64,000 bases of DNA from Eleusine coracana subsp. coracana (Eukaryota; Streptophyta; Magnoliopsida; Poales; Poaceae): assembly GCA_032690845.1 (NCBI GenBank), contig CM064426.1, forward strand, positions 47,783,417 through 47,847,416. The letters are read 5' to 3'. The first letter of the stretch is position 1. Each line of letters begins with the position of its first letter. This document shows positions 47,291 through 58,002 of this stretch, piece by piece. The notes below the pieces were generated by a model. It did not search any database and had not been told where the DNA came from. It saw only the letters and a list, made by a program, of their open reading frames with translations. The translations under genes were made by a program, and so were the position numbers.

Positions 47291-48030
47291 TTTTCAATGG
47301 TAATGCTTGTCATCACAAGTTCCTTTGGAAACTTAAGCTACCTTTAAAAATCAAAATCTTTCTTTGGTACTTGACTAAGGAGGTGGTTCTTACTAAAGAT
47401 AACCTTGCTAGAAGAAACTAGAATGGTGACAAAAGATGTGCTTTCTGTTTCAAAGAAGAAACTATCTAACATTTGCTTTTTGATTGTCATTATGCTAAGT
47501 TCATATGGAGAGCTACCCAAATAACATTTGGTTTAGACATGCCAAATAGTGTTAGTCATATGCTTGGGGATTGGCTATTGGACTATAACTCAACTCAAAT
47601 TTAAAATTTTAATTAGTGGGGGCGGCAGCAATTTGCCATGCCATATGGCTTAGTAGAAATGATAATATTTGTTATAACAATAAATCCATTACTATTATGC
47701 AGGTGCTATACCGAGGAACCCATTGGTGTCAGTCTTGGGCGCTGCTCCAAAAGTGTGAGGAGGACTCCAACATGGTGAAAGAAGCGTGTTATTCATTGGA
47801 GGAGACGTTCATGCAAATTTTCGCCAACCATGGATGGCATTTCAGCAATAGAATTATGTCTTAATAATGTATTCACGGGTACAATGTTTGGTTTCCTCCC
47901 TCTTTTATTTCCTCAATTGGGGCTTAACCCCTCAGCTGGACCAGTTGCCTCCATGATGTAATAATGCTGGGCGTAACCTCTTCTAGAGGTCAAGGTCAGG
48001 ACTTTTTTTTTCCCATTATCTAAAAAAATG
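47291..48030 (+). pseudogene. LINE (L1-type) 3' fragment with zf-RVT domain
   Basis: The frame reads HHKFLWKLKLPLKIKIFLWY, then LARRN-NGDKRCAFCFKEET and HLLFDCHYAKFIWRA: the reverse-transcriptase zinc-binding domain (zf-RVT) found at the C-terminus of plant LINE ORF2 (CxxC...H...C pattern visible). Further codons in shifted frames (AAAICHAIWLSRNDNICYNN near 47619) continue the family's C-terminal tail. Stops at 47419 and 47467 show decay. An A-rich end near 48020-48040 (ATCTAAAAAAATGAG) fits a LINE tail. The 5' part is missing; the Tekay-like LTR ends exactly at 47290, so it inserted into this LINE. Confidence 0.8.
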
Positions 48031-49189
48031 AGATAAAATTAATGCACCTTGCAGCGTGGGAGCACCAGATGTTCTCTCTTTTGCTTAACATTTTGTGGAG
48101 ATCAAATGATATTGTTTCAGCATTTTTGACATGGTACGGAAAGTCTTATATTTTGTGTTTCAATACACACCTACATACGTAGTTAACAGCGACTGGCCGA
48201 TAAGAGCACACGAGGAAGAAGAGTCGGCAGCCCCTGCCATGGCGCCTAGGCGAGCACAAAAGCCATGTTGCCCACATACCTTCTCAAACAAACAAGTTCA
48301 AGAATCAGAAGCAAAAAAGAATATACGTGTGCATCTGTGTGTGCATGTGTAACTGAGTTGTCCATTTGTGATTGGCATACAAGTTTCACACGAGCTCAGG
48401 GCCACGATACACAAACTAAGCCCATGCACCATGTATGTCTCCAAGCGCGCCGCTAAATATGCCGTCGGCTGCGAGCATGTGGGATGCCGTCCAGGCAGCG
48501 GGGCATGTTCCGGGCTCGCCGTCAAGGTCGCCTAGGCCATCGACAACATTGCCAGATCAGTCCTAACATTGCCAGACCCGGGGGCATGTTACGATCATCA
48601 TCATGAAGCATTGTGCCCAAGAATGAGAGTTCCACGTACATGCAAGCGCGGCGCGACTTGCAGACTCATGTTTCCATCAAGCGAAGTTCACCTACGATGA
48701 CACTGTCATTTCATAGTCGTCGTTTAACTCACTTCTCCTTGCACACCACCTCCACCAACCACGACCCTTACGTCATCCACGACCGACGAGGTCAAGGCGG
48801 GCGCTGCCGGACCCATGGCCATGTTACAAATGGCACCATGGGCCAACGAGGCCATGGATCACGCCAAACGCCTACCCTATATCGATAACATCATTCATCT
48901 ATCATTCATGCATGGAGAAGACAGAGCGAAGACGATGACCACGCGCAGCTTAATCGAAGGTTTCTCGTGGGTTCCCCTAAAAGAGTGATTAACTAGGAGC
49001 TTTACGAAGCCCCAGAACCGGGAGAACACAATCGCCCAAGTCAAATGATCCGTCAGAGGCTATGGATCACAATTAATAAAAGGGAACTTGTAATTTTGTT
49101 GGTTTGAGAAATTAATGAAATACATGGTTTTCCTATCTACTTGGTTCTTATTCATTTGTGTACCTAATACACTGTCACGCCCTCGCATT
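48031..49189. other. Unassigned sequence
   Basis: No supported gene. There are short open frames (48131-48352, 48613-48888) without recognisable motifs. A stretch CCGGGGGCATGTTACGATC (48579-48597) looks like a polypurine tract followed by a TGTTA LTR start, and CCTAATACA at 49163-49171 could be the matching end. I could not confirm an LTR, so it stays unassigned. Confidence 0.4.
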
Positions 49190-50332
49190 TTTTTCCCTAC
49201 GTGACCTGTGTGTTTTTTTCGTACATTTTGTGTCGAACACTGAGGAGCATCATTATTAAGAGCATAATCAAGATTTAACAGAGCAGAGTGTCAGAGATAA
49301 AAACCAGGGATGCCACATGGCGTCCCTCAAGGCCTCAACAAAATCCAGAGCAGCGAACCCGCCGAGGTGACGCTAAGACATCACACGGGTAGGCCCCACA
49401 AAGAGAAATCCCAAGCCAGAGGTCGCGGAGGGAACGAAGACCACGCCGCTCTAGGTGATCAGGGACCGGCCGGGGATCAGGGACTGGCCACGCTCCGCTC
49501 GACCCCCCCCCCCCCAAGGGGTTGAGTTGAAACGGGTCCGGTTAACAAAACTGAGAGGCAGCTCGCCCCTCTAGGCTGGAGGACTCAACCACCCACCCGT
49601 CTTTACGCCTCCACGATAAGGGTGAACCGGCTCGCCACGATCATGATGGCAGCAAGTGGGTCCTAAGACCATCGTATAAGCACTAACCCCATCAACTCTC
49701 ATCAATGGGGACCGTGCCAAGGAGGATAGTCTAACAAATCACTGACCAAGCCACAACTAGCGGATGGAGAAACTCGATTTCCCTGCCGAGACGGGACAGA
49801 TCCCAACTCCAAGCAGGCCCAGACAAAGAGAACCCGAAGCCCCGACCGCTGGCAAGGGGAATGAGCGAGACGCACACAATATCGAGGGGGGGGGGGGGAG
49901 GGGGTCAAATCCCTTCGTATACATGTTCCCTTCATCATCACCAGCGCGTGCTGACAAAGGCAGGCATGGCGGGACACTCAATGATGCTATCGCTTGATGG
50001 CACCCCAAATAGTGGCGACTCAGGATAGCCTGATGGACGACGTGATTGGCCCTTGCCTGAGCAACATGTCAGCGCCCGTAATGCACTACCCCTCGATTGA
50101 CAGAACACACCATCTACAAGAATGAGGGGAGCATGACCTGATGACGTGAAATGGGGGCACGCCTGAGCATCACGCCCTCCCCCTGACTCGAGACCAAGAA
50201 GGTGGGGCCTACATGGACTGAAGACCACACCACCGACCAGGAGCTTCACCTTCACTAGGACGGCTCCACCCACTCCGCACGCATAGAAATCTCTCTCTCT
50301 GTCTCTCTCTCTCCCTCCCCCCCCTCTCTCTC

Positions 50333-50342
50333 TCTATAAAAT
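50333..50342 (+). promoter_or_regulatory. TATA box of the gypsy solo LTR
   Basis: TCTATAAAAT follows a CT-rich tract. Its position within the LTR fits the U3/R boundary. Confidence 0.6.
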
Positions 50343-50424
50343 GTACCCAACCCCTTGAGGTATTAAAGGGGAGGCCTTTCTTCTTCCTAAAGGGGATAGA
50401 TGGATGAACAAACAAATGACACAC

Positions 50425-51699
50425 TGTTGACATGAAAATCTTCATACGTGACCTAGGAGATCTGCTTAACTCCAGTGCAGGCTCAATATAGGAAACTAGG
50501 ATGTGCCAGTCGATTTTTCCTATAAATCGACAAAGATATAAACGGTTAGATATTGTGGGCCATGGGCCTAGGACAAGCCGGTGAAGAGAGCCGATAGTCA
50601 CTGTAGGTGAAATCAGCCGATATCATTATAAGAATAAATATAAGACAGGATGAACCAATGGGCTGACTATATCGGCTTATCGACAAATTAGATATATAAA
50701 ATAATGTTCATTATAATGCCGATAAAGGTTTGAATCAAACACAGCAAGATAAAAAAGATGAAAGGAATCATGCCAATGCTTGCTGAGTCGATGGGGCACA
50801 GTCGATAGAACTACAGTATGCATGCAAAACCCTACCTTGTCGATGGTACTGAGTCGATAGATTTAATAGCTGGTATTGCAAATATGCCTTAAAATCTTAG
50901 ATCTATCTTATTTAAATCAAGAGGGGCAAACGACTCTCACAAATAAATAATATAATCAATTAACACCTGAAAGTCGATTGAACCGTGATAACCCATCGGC
51001 TAAACACCCCGATAGAACTCTATCGATTCTTCCTACAAACGGATTGAATCTAACCCTATCTACCCAGTAAGAGGTCAAAATTGATGCATTCTTTCTGATT
51101 TGAACAGATCAAACTTAATCGAGATAGTATTCAAACACAGATAAAGCTAGATTCAATCTATTTATAGATAAAATCAATAAAGTGACTCGAATAACAGATC
51201 TAAATAGCACCTATGGAACCTACTGAGATCATAATAGATCGGCTTCAACTAAGACAGTATTGCAATCAGAGTCAATAGAATAAATACTATACAGATCTAA
51301 TTACCGGATAACTAGCAATTCTAACGATAACAACTAGAATATCAAATCAATGAGAAAGTACTAGCTGATATTGATAGAATTACCGAGCGAGACAAGGGTT
51401 TCATTGAGTAGGAAAAGTTCGCGATGCGCCGAATTGTATTGAATGAAAGTGTTATTCTAAACGTACAGATCCTATTACATATTTATAACCTCATGCAAGA
51501 GGTTTCAACCCGACTCGATCAGGACTCCTAAATGAACCGACTATTTTTAGAATAAAGATCTAAACTGCAAACATAAAAAAATAAAAATAACCCTGCTGGG
51601 CCCACTTAAACTCCTTCGACTGTTGAATATCATTGACTTCGGCCAATTTCAATCTCTTGTCTGTGATTTGATAGGACCGGTCAAAATCTGGTGCCAACA
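50425..51699 (-). repeat. Second gypsy solo LTR nested in the first
   Basis: On the minus strand it starts TGTTGGCACCAGATTTTGAC (complement ending at 51699) and ends ATGTCAACA (50425). The flanks are CACAC (50420-50424) and CACAT (51700-51704), one mismatch. A TATA box (TTATAAAT, complement at 51481-51488) supports minus orientation. The outer LTR reads continuously across the site once this 1,275-bp piece is removed. Confidence 0.7.
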
Positions 51700-52035
51700 C
51701 ACATGCACACATATCCACTCGTGAACAACCAGAGACTTGGAGACCCTCCTCTCTCACCACCATTATACTCTCTAATCGGTGCAAGCAACAGAAGCTGACC
51801 TGAGAACTGGACATAGGGGACTTCCCCGAACCAATATAATCCCTGTGTCCCTTGCATAGCCATCGCCGAGCTTGAGACGCGCATCCCCTAGAATAAATTC
51901 TACTAGCCAGTGATCGAAACACCGACACATAGTAATCTCTAATTTCTCTTTCCAAGAAACATAATTACTCCGGTTAACTTGCTCAATGTCGTTTATTATA
52001 CCGGCAATATTAGAATTAAAAGATGTTGCATACAT

Positions 52036-52610
52036 AAAAGGAGAAAAACGTTAATGAGCAACATCAAAAACTTCTTTTATTAATCCAATTCAAATCAGCT
52101 ATTGCCAGAAATGAATAAGACCAATAAAATTTTATAAAAATTATCCATTTATTAGCTTTGGCCAAATAAAATGAATAAGATTCACACTTACTAATATGCC
52201 TCAAAATCTTCTTTTATTTAACCAGTCCATATCAACTTTGGGTAGACATGGGCCAGAAAAAATAAAATTTTGTAAAAAAGTACTCATTTATCAGCTTTGG
52301 CCAGAAAAATAAATATATTTTATACTTTAAAAGAGGCATAAAAAACATATTTAATAAAAACAATATTATAGCAGCGGAAACATAAAATAATTAGGGAAAA
52401 GCTTAAAGACGTAAAGCAATGACCAACTTAAATATTACCCAAGATTTATTCAAAATTTATTCAGAAGCAATCTTGAACAAGATGAAAAACTTTGAACAAT
52501 CTTGCACCCAAAAGTAGCATGCTAACAATAGGCGTAGTAATCTGGGCACTTAAGCATGTAGTTGGGCATCAACTGGATTCAAACTGAACCAAGCATGGCT
52601 CCGGTACCAC
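52036..52610 (-). other. Copia leader and primer-binding site
   Basis: On the minus strand the LTR end (CTAACA at 52611) is followed by TGGTACCGGAGCC (complement at 52597-52609), a diverged initiator-Met primer site. About 560 bp of AT-rich leader follow to the gag ATG. Two internal phrases (TTATCAGCTTTGGCCAGAAA and ATTAGCTTTGGCCAAATAAA) are imperfect repeats. A second copy of this leader is at 56163-57600. Confidence 0.75.
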
Positions 52611-53009
52611 TGTTAGACATGTAGGATCAGCTAGACTCAAATTGAATCACAGAGCATATCTTCTTTAGAAGGGTTGGTAATCAAAACTGGTTGATGGTAT
52701 GTCAAGTTCTTCCATGTATTTGAGCTGAGTGTGTAGATAGGTGCGTATAGGAGAGATGACTGAGTTTCTTGCCTTTTAATTAAACTGTAGCTCTCCTTTT
52801 ATAGGCTCAGTTTATACAGGAGGAACCGACATCAGTAGGTCGATTCTCACCCACCAATCAGGGTGAGAGCCAACAGTAAAAATAGGTAGTTTTGACTTGT
52901 CAAAAATAGATACATCAGTCCACTGTTTTGAATTAGTTCAAAACCACTGTTTTAAACTTATTTGAATCTGTGTGCCTTTTCAGGTTTTAACCACAGATCA
53001 ACTCCAACA
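52611..53009 (-). repeat. 5' LTR of the minus-strand Copia element
   Basis: 399 bp. On the minus strand it starts TGTTGGAGTTGATCTGTGG (complement ending at 53009) and ends CCTACATGTCTAACA (52611). A TATA box (CCTATAAAAGGAG, complement near 52793-52805) lies in the expected place. No second LTR of this element was found in the window. Confidence 0.7.
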
Positions 53010-53270
53010 GCCGATCCTCTTCCCTGGCCCCCAGCCCCGTATCGCATGGAAATGGTCACCTTTTCCCCTCCAGGCGCGTCCACAGACTCCTCAGATGCGC
53101 GTGAGGCCAGGGGCGAGGATGAGGAGGGAGACCAGGAGGGCGAGGTGGTAGACCCAGGCGATCTCTCAGATTTGCTGAGTACGAGCTGCACACCAGGGAG
53201 CGAGCTTTCTGCGTAGCCTAGTGCTGCTGCTTCTTCAGCTAAAACTGTGGATTCGAAAACTTCCACAGCA
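53010..53270 (-). pseudogene. Unidentified coding-like fragment, copy 1
   Basis: Immediately upstream of the Copia LTR, the minus strand reads VFESTVLAEEAAALGYAESS and, further on, SEESVDAPGGEKVTISMRYG. The second phrase is conserved in copy 2 (57600-57705). Conservation at two loci suggests real sequence of common origin, but I do not recognise the family and see no splice-supported gene. It may be host flanking sequence into which the Copia element inserted. Confidence 0.4.
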
Positions 53271-53772
53271 GCACATATATGGAGAACTCAAAAAATCATG
53301 TGCTGTTGCTGACAGAGCCTGCACGCGTTGTGTGCCTTTCAACTGTCACAAGCGAGTACCAACAATGTCAATGTGACTCCTGGAAAAAGTTTGTGATGTA
53401 GTGAACTGAAGGTTTGGCTACCTCTGCCTGGTGAAGTGTGAAATGTGAGAGGTTGCGAGCCATGAAATGTTTGCTTAATTAAATATCTAACACATATATA
53501 GTGAGAATGGGATCAGTTCAGTTGACGACGTAGTAATTTGTCATGGTCAAGAAAACTAGTATGTCACTAATCGTCAGGCTATGCAGCTAGCGAACTCATC
53601 AGTTGAGAAAGCTAACTTATGGGGAGAATAGAAACTTGACTGGGAAAATAAAGGCACATTCTGACTATGAAAAAGTTAAATGAGGTTCCTGCACGACCCT
53701 GATTGCTTCATTAAGTGGAACATGAAGTGACACCTAATGAACATACACAGATATTGTGCAGGCTTTAATTAG
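53271..53772. other. Unassigned intergenic sequence
   Basis: AT-rich, no supported ORF or repeat. It ends with the MULE target duplication (53764-53772). Confidence 0.5.
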
Positions 53773-54686
53773 GGGAAATTTCCTTATCAACCATCAATAA
53801 AAGTTCCATTTCCATATTACCCACTATAAAATTTCAATTTCCTTATCAACCATCAATCTTAACTTTCTTCCCCAAACAACCACTACCATCCATTTTAGTG
53901 CTTCACGGTGTCAAGTGGAAGGAGAAAGGACTCATTTGCCCTCATATCAATTTTGTTTTCTTAAGTTATTTTATTACCCATTTTAACAAATCAGTTGATG
54001 CTCTCATTGGGCCTCTTTTTCGTCTAGGTCAAGACAGAACTAGTATGTACTCCAAAGAATTAACAACCGGACGAATTAACAAGAAATCAACATCAATTTG
54101 TTTTCTTAATAGATAAACATAGCATGCAACTGATTCATTTACCAGCCAAATAAATATGACTTAACATGAATTGTTAATGGTCAACGAGCAGCACGTCCAT
54201 GCCGTAGGCAGGACACATGAAGGAGCCCAGGACGAGGGTTCAGCCCAGAGGTTGCCTAGTAGGTCACAGTTCCATGCGCACTGTAGTGCACCCTCCTGCG
54301 TAGCGACAAGACAAGCACAACTTCCGCACACCTACCCTCCGTTTACCAGAGCTCACGCTGGCCTCGCAACGCGCACATGCCTGCCTGCGCATCGCCCACA
54401 CAATACTCAGGGTCAGGGCAGACCACGTCATGCGGGGCTACTGGCCTTGCAACGCGCGTACGCCCGCGCACTAGTGCACCACCCAACAGAATGTGTTCAC
54501 AGGTAAGGACATTTTGGCCAGATTTAGCATGTCGATAGCCAAGATGCATGACGGTACCTAATGGAACCAAGGATAGTGGCTGTTATGGAAGAAAAGATAA
54601 ATTTGATGGCTAATAAGGAAATTGAATTTTTACAGTGGGTAATAAGGAACCACAACTATTTTGGATGGTTGATAAGGAATTTATCC
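53773..54686. mobile_element. Mutator-like element (MULE) with long TIRs
   Basis: The 9-bp target duplication TTTAATTAG is perfect (53764-53772 and 54687-54695). The terminal inverted repeats are about 88 bp: left GGGAAATTTCCTTATCAACC, right (inverted) GGATAAATTCCTTATCAACC, both continuing with TTACCCACTRTAAAA and CAATTTCCTTAT. The 914-bp element has no transposase. Its core (54225-54490) is GC-rich, unlike the AT-rich TIRs, so it may be a Pack-MULE carrying captured sequence. Confidence 0.92.
54225..54490. other. GC-rich core of the MULE, possible captured fragment
   Basis: An internal imperfect repeat is visible: GGCCTCGCAACGCGCACATG (54361) and GGCCTTGCAACGCGCGTACG (54442). A plus-strand frame 54171-54506 spans it, but the residues are low-complexity (His/Ala/Arg-rich) and no family is recognised. 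Confidence 0.35.
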
Positions 54687-54695
54687 TTTAATTAG

Positions 54696-55065
54696 TGATC
54701 AGGGACGAGTTGCAAGCTCAACATCAAATTAGCTGTACTTGTCAACTGGTGTGATCGACAGAATCTGAAGTCCTGAGTGCTTGTCGACTAAAAAACGTAT
54801 TCTGCTAATGTATGATTTATCACGTGCATTATTTTGATATCTTGTTCATCATTATAATTCACAAATATGTTATTTGCATCTACATCAATGGGGGAGATTT
54901 ATCAGCCTCGGCAGCACCATACTTTATGATGTGATGAGGTCATCTTGTTTGAAAAATTCTATCATAGTCACGTGTTGCTCTAGCTGACTGTCAGTTGCAG
55001 CAGCCACTTACATTTCGGTGTGACCGTATGATGGAGTTTCTGCCTCAACGGTCCCAAGGAAAGTA
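54696..55065. other. Unassigned intergenic sequence
   Basis: No ORF or repeat with support seen between the MULE and the Stowaway MITE. Confidence 0.5.
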
Positions 55066-55275
55066 CTTCCTGCGGTCCATAATATAAGTATTTCAAGCAT
55101 TCAAACTTCAAAATAGTCAAGTCAAGAAAAGTCTTATCTACCCCTCATTTTACACTCCGTCATCAATTCCTCATCCACCCACCAATCTATTAAATTTTGT
55201 CTTATCTTTAAAAATGCTTACATTATAGACAAATTTTTAAATACATAAAATGCTTACATTTTGAACCGGAGGAAG
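55066..55275. mobile_element. Stowaway MITE (Tc1/mariner type)
   Basis: 210 bp, flanked by TA (55064-55065 and 55276-55277). The inverted ends are CTTCCTGCGGTCCATAATAT and CTTCCTCCGGTTCAAAATGT, the well-known CTCCCTCCGTYC-type Stowaway terminus of grasses. It has no coding capacity. Confidence 0.92.
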
Positions 55276-55517
55276 TACTGATACTAGGATACAGGTGGAT
55301 TCTTCCTTGGCAATCAGTGTTGTGTTGGATATATATACAGACTTACAAATTTGATAATTCAGTAAAATGGTGAACATGACAATTATTTCGTCCAGGAAGA
55401 GAAACGTTCATTCTGGTGTCGATTGGTCATAATGGTCTCAACAGAAATACTACTGTTGAGAGTAGTAGGATGCAGGTGGATACTGTTTCTGACAAAGAAT
55501 GTCATGCATGGATGCAT

Positions 55518-55612
55518 GAGATTTCTATTCGCATGCTTATGCAGTATTAAAATTTGTTCATTAGGAGAAATGGTGCACAAGTCATTGGAATAGAAAGATT
55601 TCTATTCGCATA

Positions 55613-55697
<85 letters not shown>

Positions 55698-55710
55698 TAT
55701 TAATAATTAC
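55518..55710. repeat. Flanking direct repeat around the TA tract
   Basis: GATTTCTATTCGCATGCTTA followed by TGCAGTATTAA at 55519-55552 recurs at 55597-55706 as GATTTCTATTCGCATACTTA, the TA tract, then CAGTATTAA. The microsatellite grew inside the second copy. Confidence 0.8.
55615..55694. repeat. TA microsatellite
   Basis: About 80 bp of pure TA dinucleotides. Confidence 0.97.
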
Positions 55711-56162
55711 TTGTGCAAGACACTTTGAAAAAGGAAATAGTCAGCTCGGATAGTTGCTGTTTATAACTTTTCCAATATATATTGGTTTCTCTTTTTTGTT
55801 GCACTTTCCTTATTTCATCTCAATTTTTTGCACCACACTCCAGAAGCTTTCCGTATTTTGATGTAGCTTTTTATGAGATAAGATTAAGAGGTAGGTACAA
55901 GGTAGTTGGCGACGTCGAGCCCAAGCAAGACCCTCGCCAGCAGAACACCAGAGACCAGCATAGCCGCCGTATCTGGGGTGACGTGGTCGCCGGCATCCCA
56001 TCCCGATGGGGAAAGGGAGGTTGTGTGTCCACCGCCTCATGCTGGCTCCACCACCGAGGTTTGGTTCTGATGTAGGGACTGAAGCTAATCACGATGATGA
56101 GGTCCAACTTTTTCTGGATAAGGAACATTTGGTAAGGTTCATGCTGGCTCCACCACCGAGGT
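55711..56162. other. Unassigned sequence with a short duplicated phrase
   Basis: The GC-richer block 55890-56070 has open frames on both strands but no recognised family. CATGCTGGCTCCACCACCGA occurs at 56038 and again at 56141, the second directly at the left edge of the duplicated Copia leader. Confidence 0.45.
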
Positions 56163-57707
56163 CCAAATAAAATGAATAAGATTCACACTTAATAATATGC
56201 CTCAAAATCTTCTTTTATTTAACCAGTCCAGATCACCTTTGGGCAGACATGGGCCTGAAAACATAAAATTTTGTAAAAAAGTACTCATTTATCAGCTTTG
56301 GCCAGAAAAATAAATAAATTTTACACTTTTAAAGAGGCATAAAAACATATTTAATAAAAACAATATTATAGCAGTCGAAACATAAAAATAATTAGGGAAA
56401 AACTTAAAGACGTGAAGCAATGACCAACTTAAATATTGCCCAAGATTTATTCAAAATTTATTTAGAAGCATTAAACTTTAAAATTTGAATTCAAATTCAA
56501 AACTACTTTATAATAGAATTCATTTATAATAGAATTCAGAAAAATCGCAGGATAAAATAATAGAAGAAACTATTCATATTGGGCCACAACAATCGAATGC
56601 TGGCCCATAAGACTTTGAGCCCATCAGCGGCCCCTTTGCTCTCCACCTAGGTCAGCAGCCCACCTACCTAGGCCTGGGCCAGGAATTCAACTACCCCACC
56701 TTGCCCGCGTGGCCCAAAAATGGCGCCACCTTTTACCAGCCATCGATTAAGATCCGATGGCTGAGAATCATTCGAAGACGAACAAAACCCGTTTGTTCTC
56801 TCCCTCCCCTAGAACCCTAGCTTCATTTCTTCCTCTCCCCTTCTTCTCTCCTCCCAGCAGCGGCGACTGAGCGCAAGTGAAGTGCCAAGCGCGGTGGCGC
56901 CTAGGCGGGGGTTCGGTAGCGCCGGTGAGCTCCCCTCCCAAAGCACACGCGCGCCTTCGGCTAGCGCTCATCGATGCCAATTTGTTCACCGGATCAAAGG
57001 CCAGGCGGCGGCGGCAGCAAGGCCTATGGCGGCTTCGCTCGCACGGCGTAGCAGCGATATTGGCTGCAAGAGGTCATGGCAGTGCATCCACGGGTGGAGG
57101 CCGAGATGCACGCGCGCGTGCTTGCATGGCAAGTAGCAGTGAGAGGCAGCCACAAGGCCGCCGCCGAAACTGACGACGGCGAGAATGTCTAGCTTCTCCA
57201 TTAGGTAATTCTGCCGCCTTCATCTTTAGTATTAGGGTTCTTTGCTTATGGGGAAAACATTAGTGGATTTGTTCATTGCTAGGTTTAGGGTTCTGGTATG
57301 GGGAAGAACTTAATGTTTCGGTCAAACATATCTTAATCCCCACCTTCTACATGCTCAAAACATGAAACCAACACCTTAGCTCATCAATTTCTTATAAACT
57401 AGCATGCTTCAAACATTAAACAGTCAGTGATTAGCATAATCATGATGAACAAGATGAAAACTTGAACAATCTTGCACCCAATGTAGCATGCTAACATGAG
57501 GCATAGTAACCTGGGAACCTAAGCATGTAGTTGGGCATCAATTGGATTCAAACTAAACCTAGCATGGCTCTGGTACCACTATTAGACATGTAGTTGGGCA
57601 TCGCATGGAGATGGTCACCTTTTCCCCTCCAGGCGCATCCACAGACTCCTCAGATGTGGTGGCTGGCGTGAGGCCAGGGGCAAGGACGAGGAGGGAGACC
57701 AGGAGGG
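56163..57707 (-). repeat. Second, rearranged copy of Copia leader plus flanking fragment
   Basis: 56163-56470 and 57438-57600 match the Copia leader and primer site at 52163-52624 (shared phrase GTACTCATTTATCAGCTTTG; primer site TGGTACCAGAGCC on the minus strand, here the better match to the canonical site). From 57601 it matches the unidentified fragment at 53045-53145 (SEESVDAPGGEKVTISMR on the minus strand). The 399-bp LTR that separates the two parts in copy 1 is missing. The block ends where a SIRE-type LTR begins (57708). Confidence 0.75.
56472..57432. mobile_element. LTR-like insertion in the duplicated leader
   Basis: 961 bp interrupt the duplicated leader, with AGCAT on both sides (56467-56471 and 57433-57437) as a likely 5-bp target duplication. 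The sequence has an AT-rich start (TAAACTTTAAAATTTG), several GGGCC/GGCCCA motifs, an AGAACCCTAGC box near 56811 and a GC-rich part (56860-57180), the composition of a Tekay-like LTR promoter region. Its ends are not TG...CA, so it may be truncated or another element type. Confidence 0.45.
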
Positions 57708-58002
57708 TGTAAGGTTCATGACCATTGAGGTCACCACAAGGTATGATTGTTTTGGTGATGAATGACAAACATGAAATATGACTAATGTCTACACGAGTGT
57801 TGTGCGTGTAGGAAACCTTATCTATCTTATGATGATCATTGATGGTTGCCTTGGCGATTGATGACAATGACCACAAGCATAGAGGCTTGTGAACTTGATG
57901 AAGTCCAAGGGTTGATGGAGATGGATCAAAGCGGAGAACAAGGTATGGTGCAAGTGTTTGGAACACTTGACTAGTTGTTAGGGCTTTGAGTCCATAGGAA
58001 AA

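Larger units (their letters stand above)
49289..51927 (+). repeat. Gypsy solo LTR inserted in Copia gag
   Basis: The ends are TGTCAGAGA (49289) and AACACCGACA (51927). The flanking 5-mers are CAGAG (49284-49288) and CATAG (51928-51932), a target duplication with one mismatch. Without the nested LTR it is about 1.36 kb. It has a CT-rich stretch and a TATA box (50335), and a 3' end (AGTGATCGAAACACCGACA) reminiscent of cinful/RIRE-like gypsy LTRs. No internal domain accompanies it, so it is a solo LTR. Its GC-rich part with poly-C (49502-49515) and poly-G (49886-49900) runs explains the chance ORFs there. Confidence 0.75.
49190..52035 (-). pseudogene. Copia gag N-terminus, split by solo LTRs
   Basis: The minus-strand ATG at 52035 gives MYATSFNSNIAGIINDIEQV and SNYVSWKEKLEIT, the conserved N-terminal block of plant Copia gag. 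At 51928 the frame is cut by a gypsy LTR. On the other side of that LTR (49288 leftward) the gag resumes as ALLNLDYALNNDAP, the expected next block. Beyond about 49190 no further Copia coding sequence is found, so protease, integrase and RT are missing. It is preceded by its leader, primer site and LTR (52036-53009). Confidence 0.75.

Noticed and set aside
48588..49171. Possible Copia 3' LTR (polypurine-like CCGGGGGCA then TGTTACGATC ... CCTAATACA)
   Set aside because: No second copy, no target duplication, and the flanking sequence shows no recognisable pol C-terminus; kept as unassigned.
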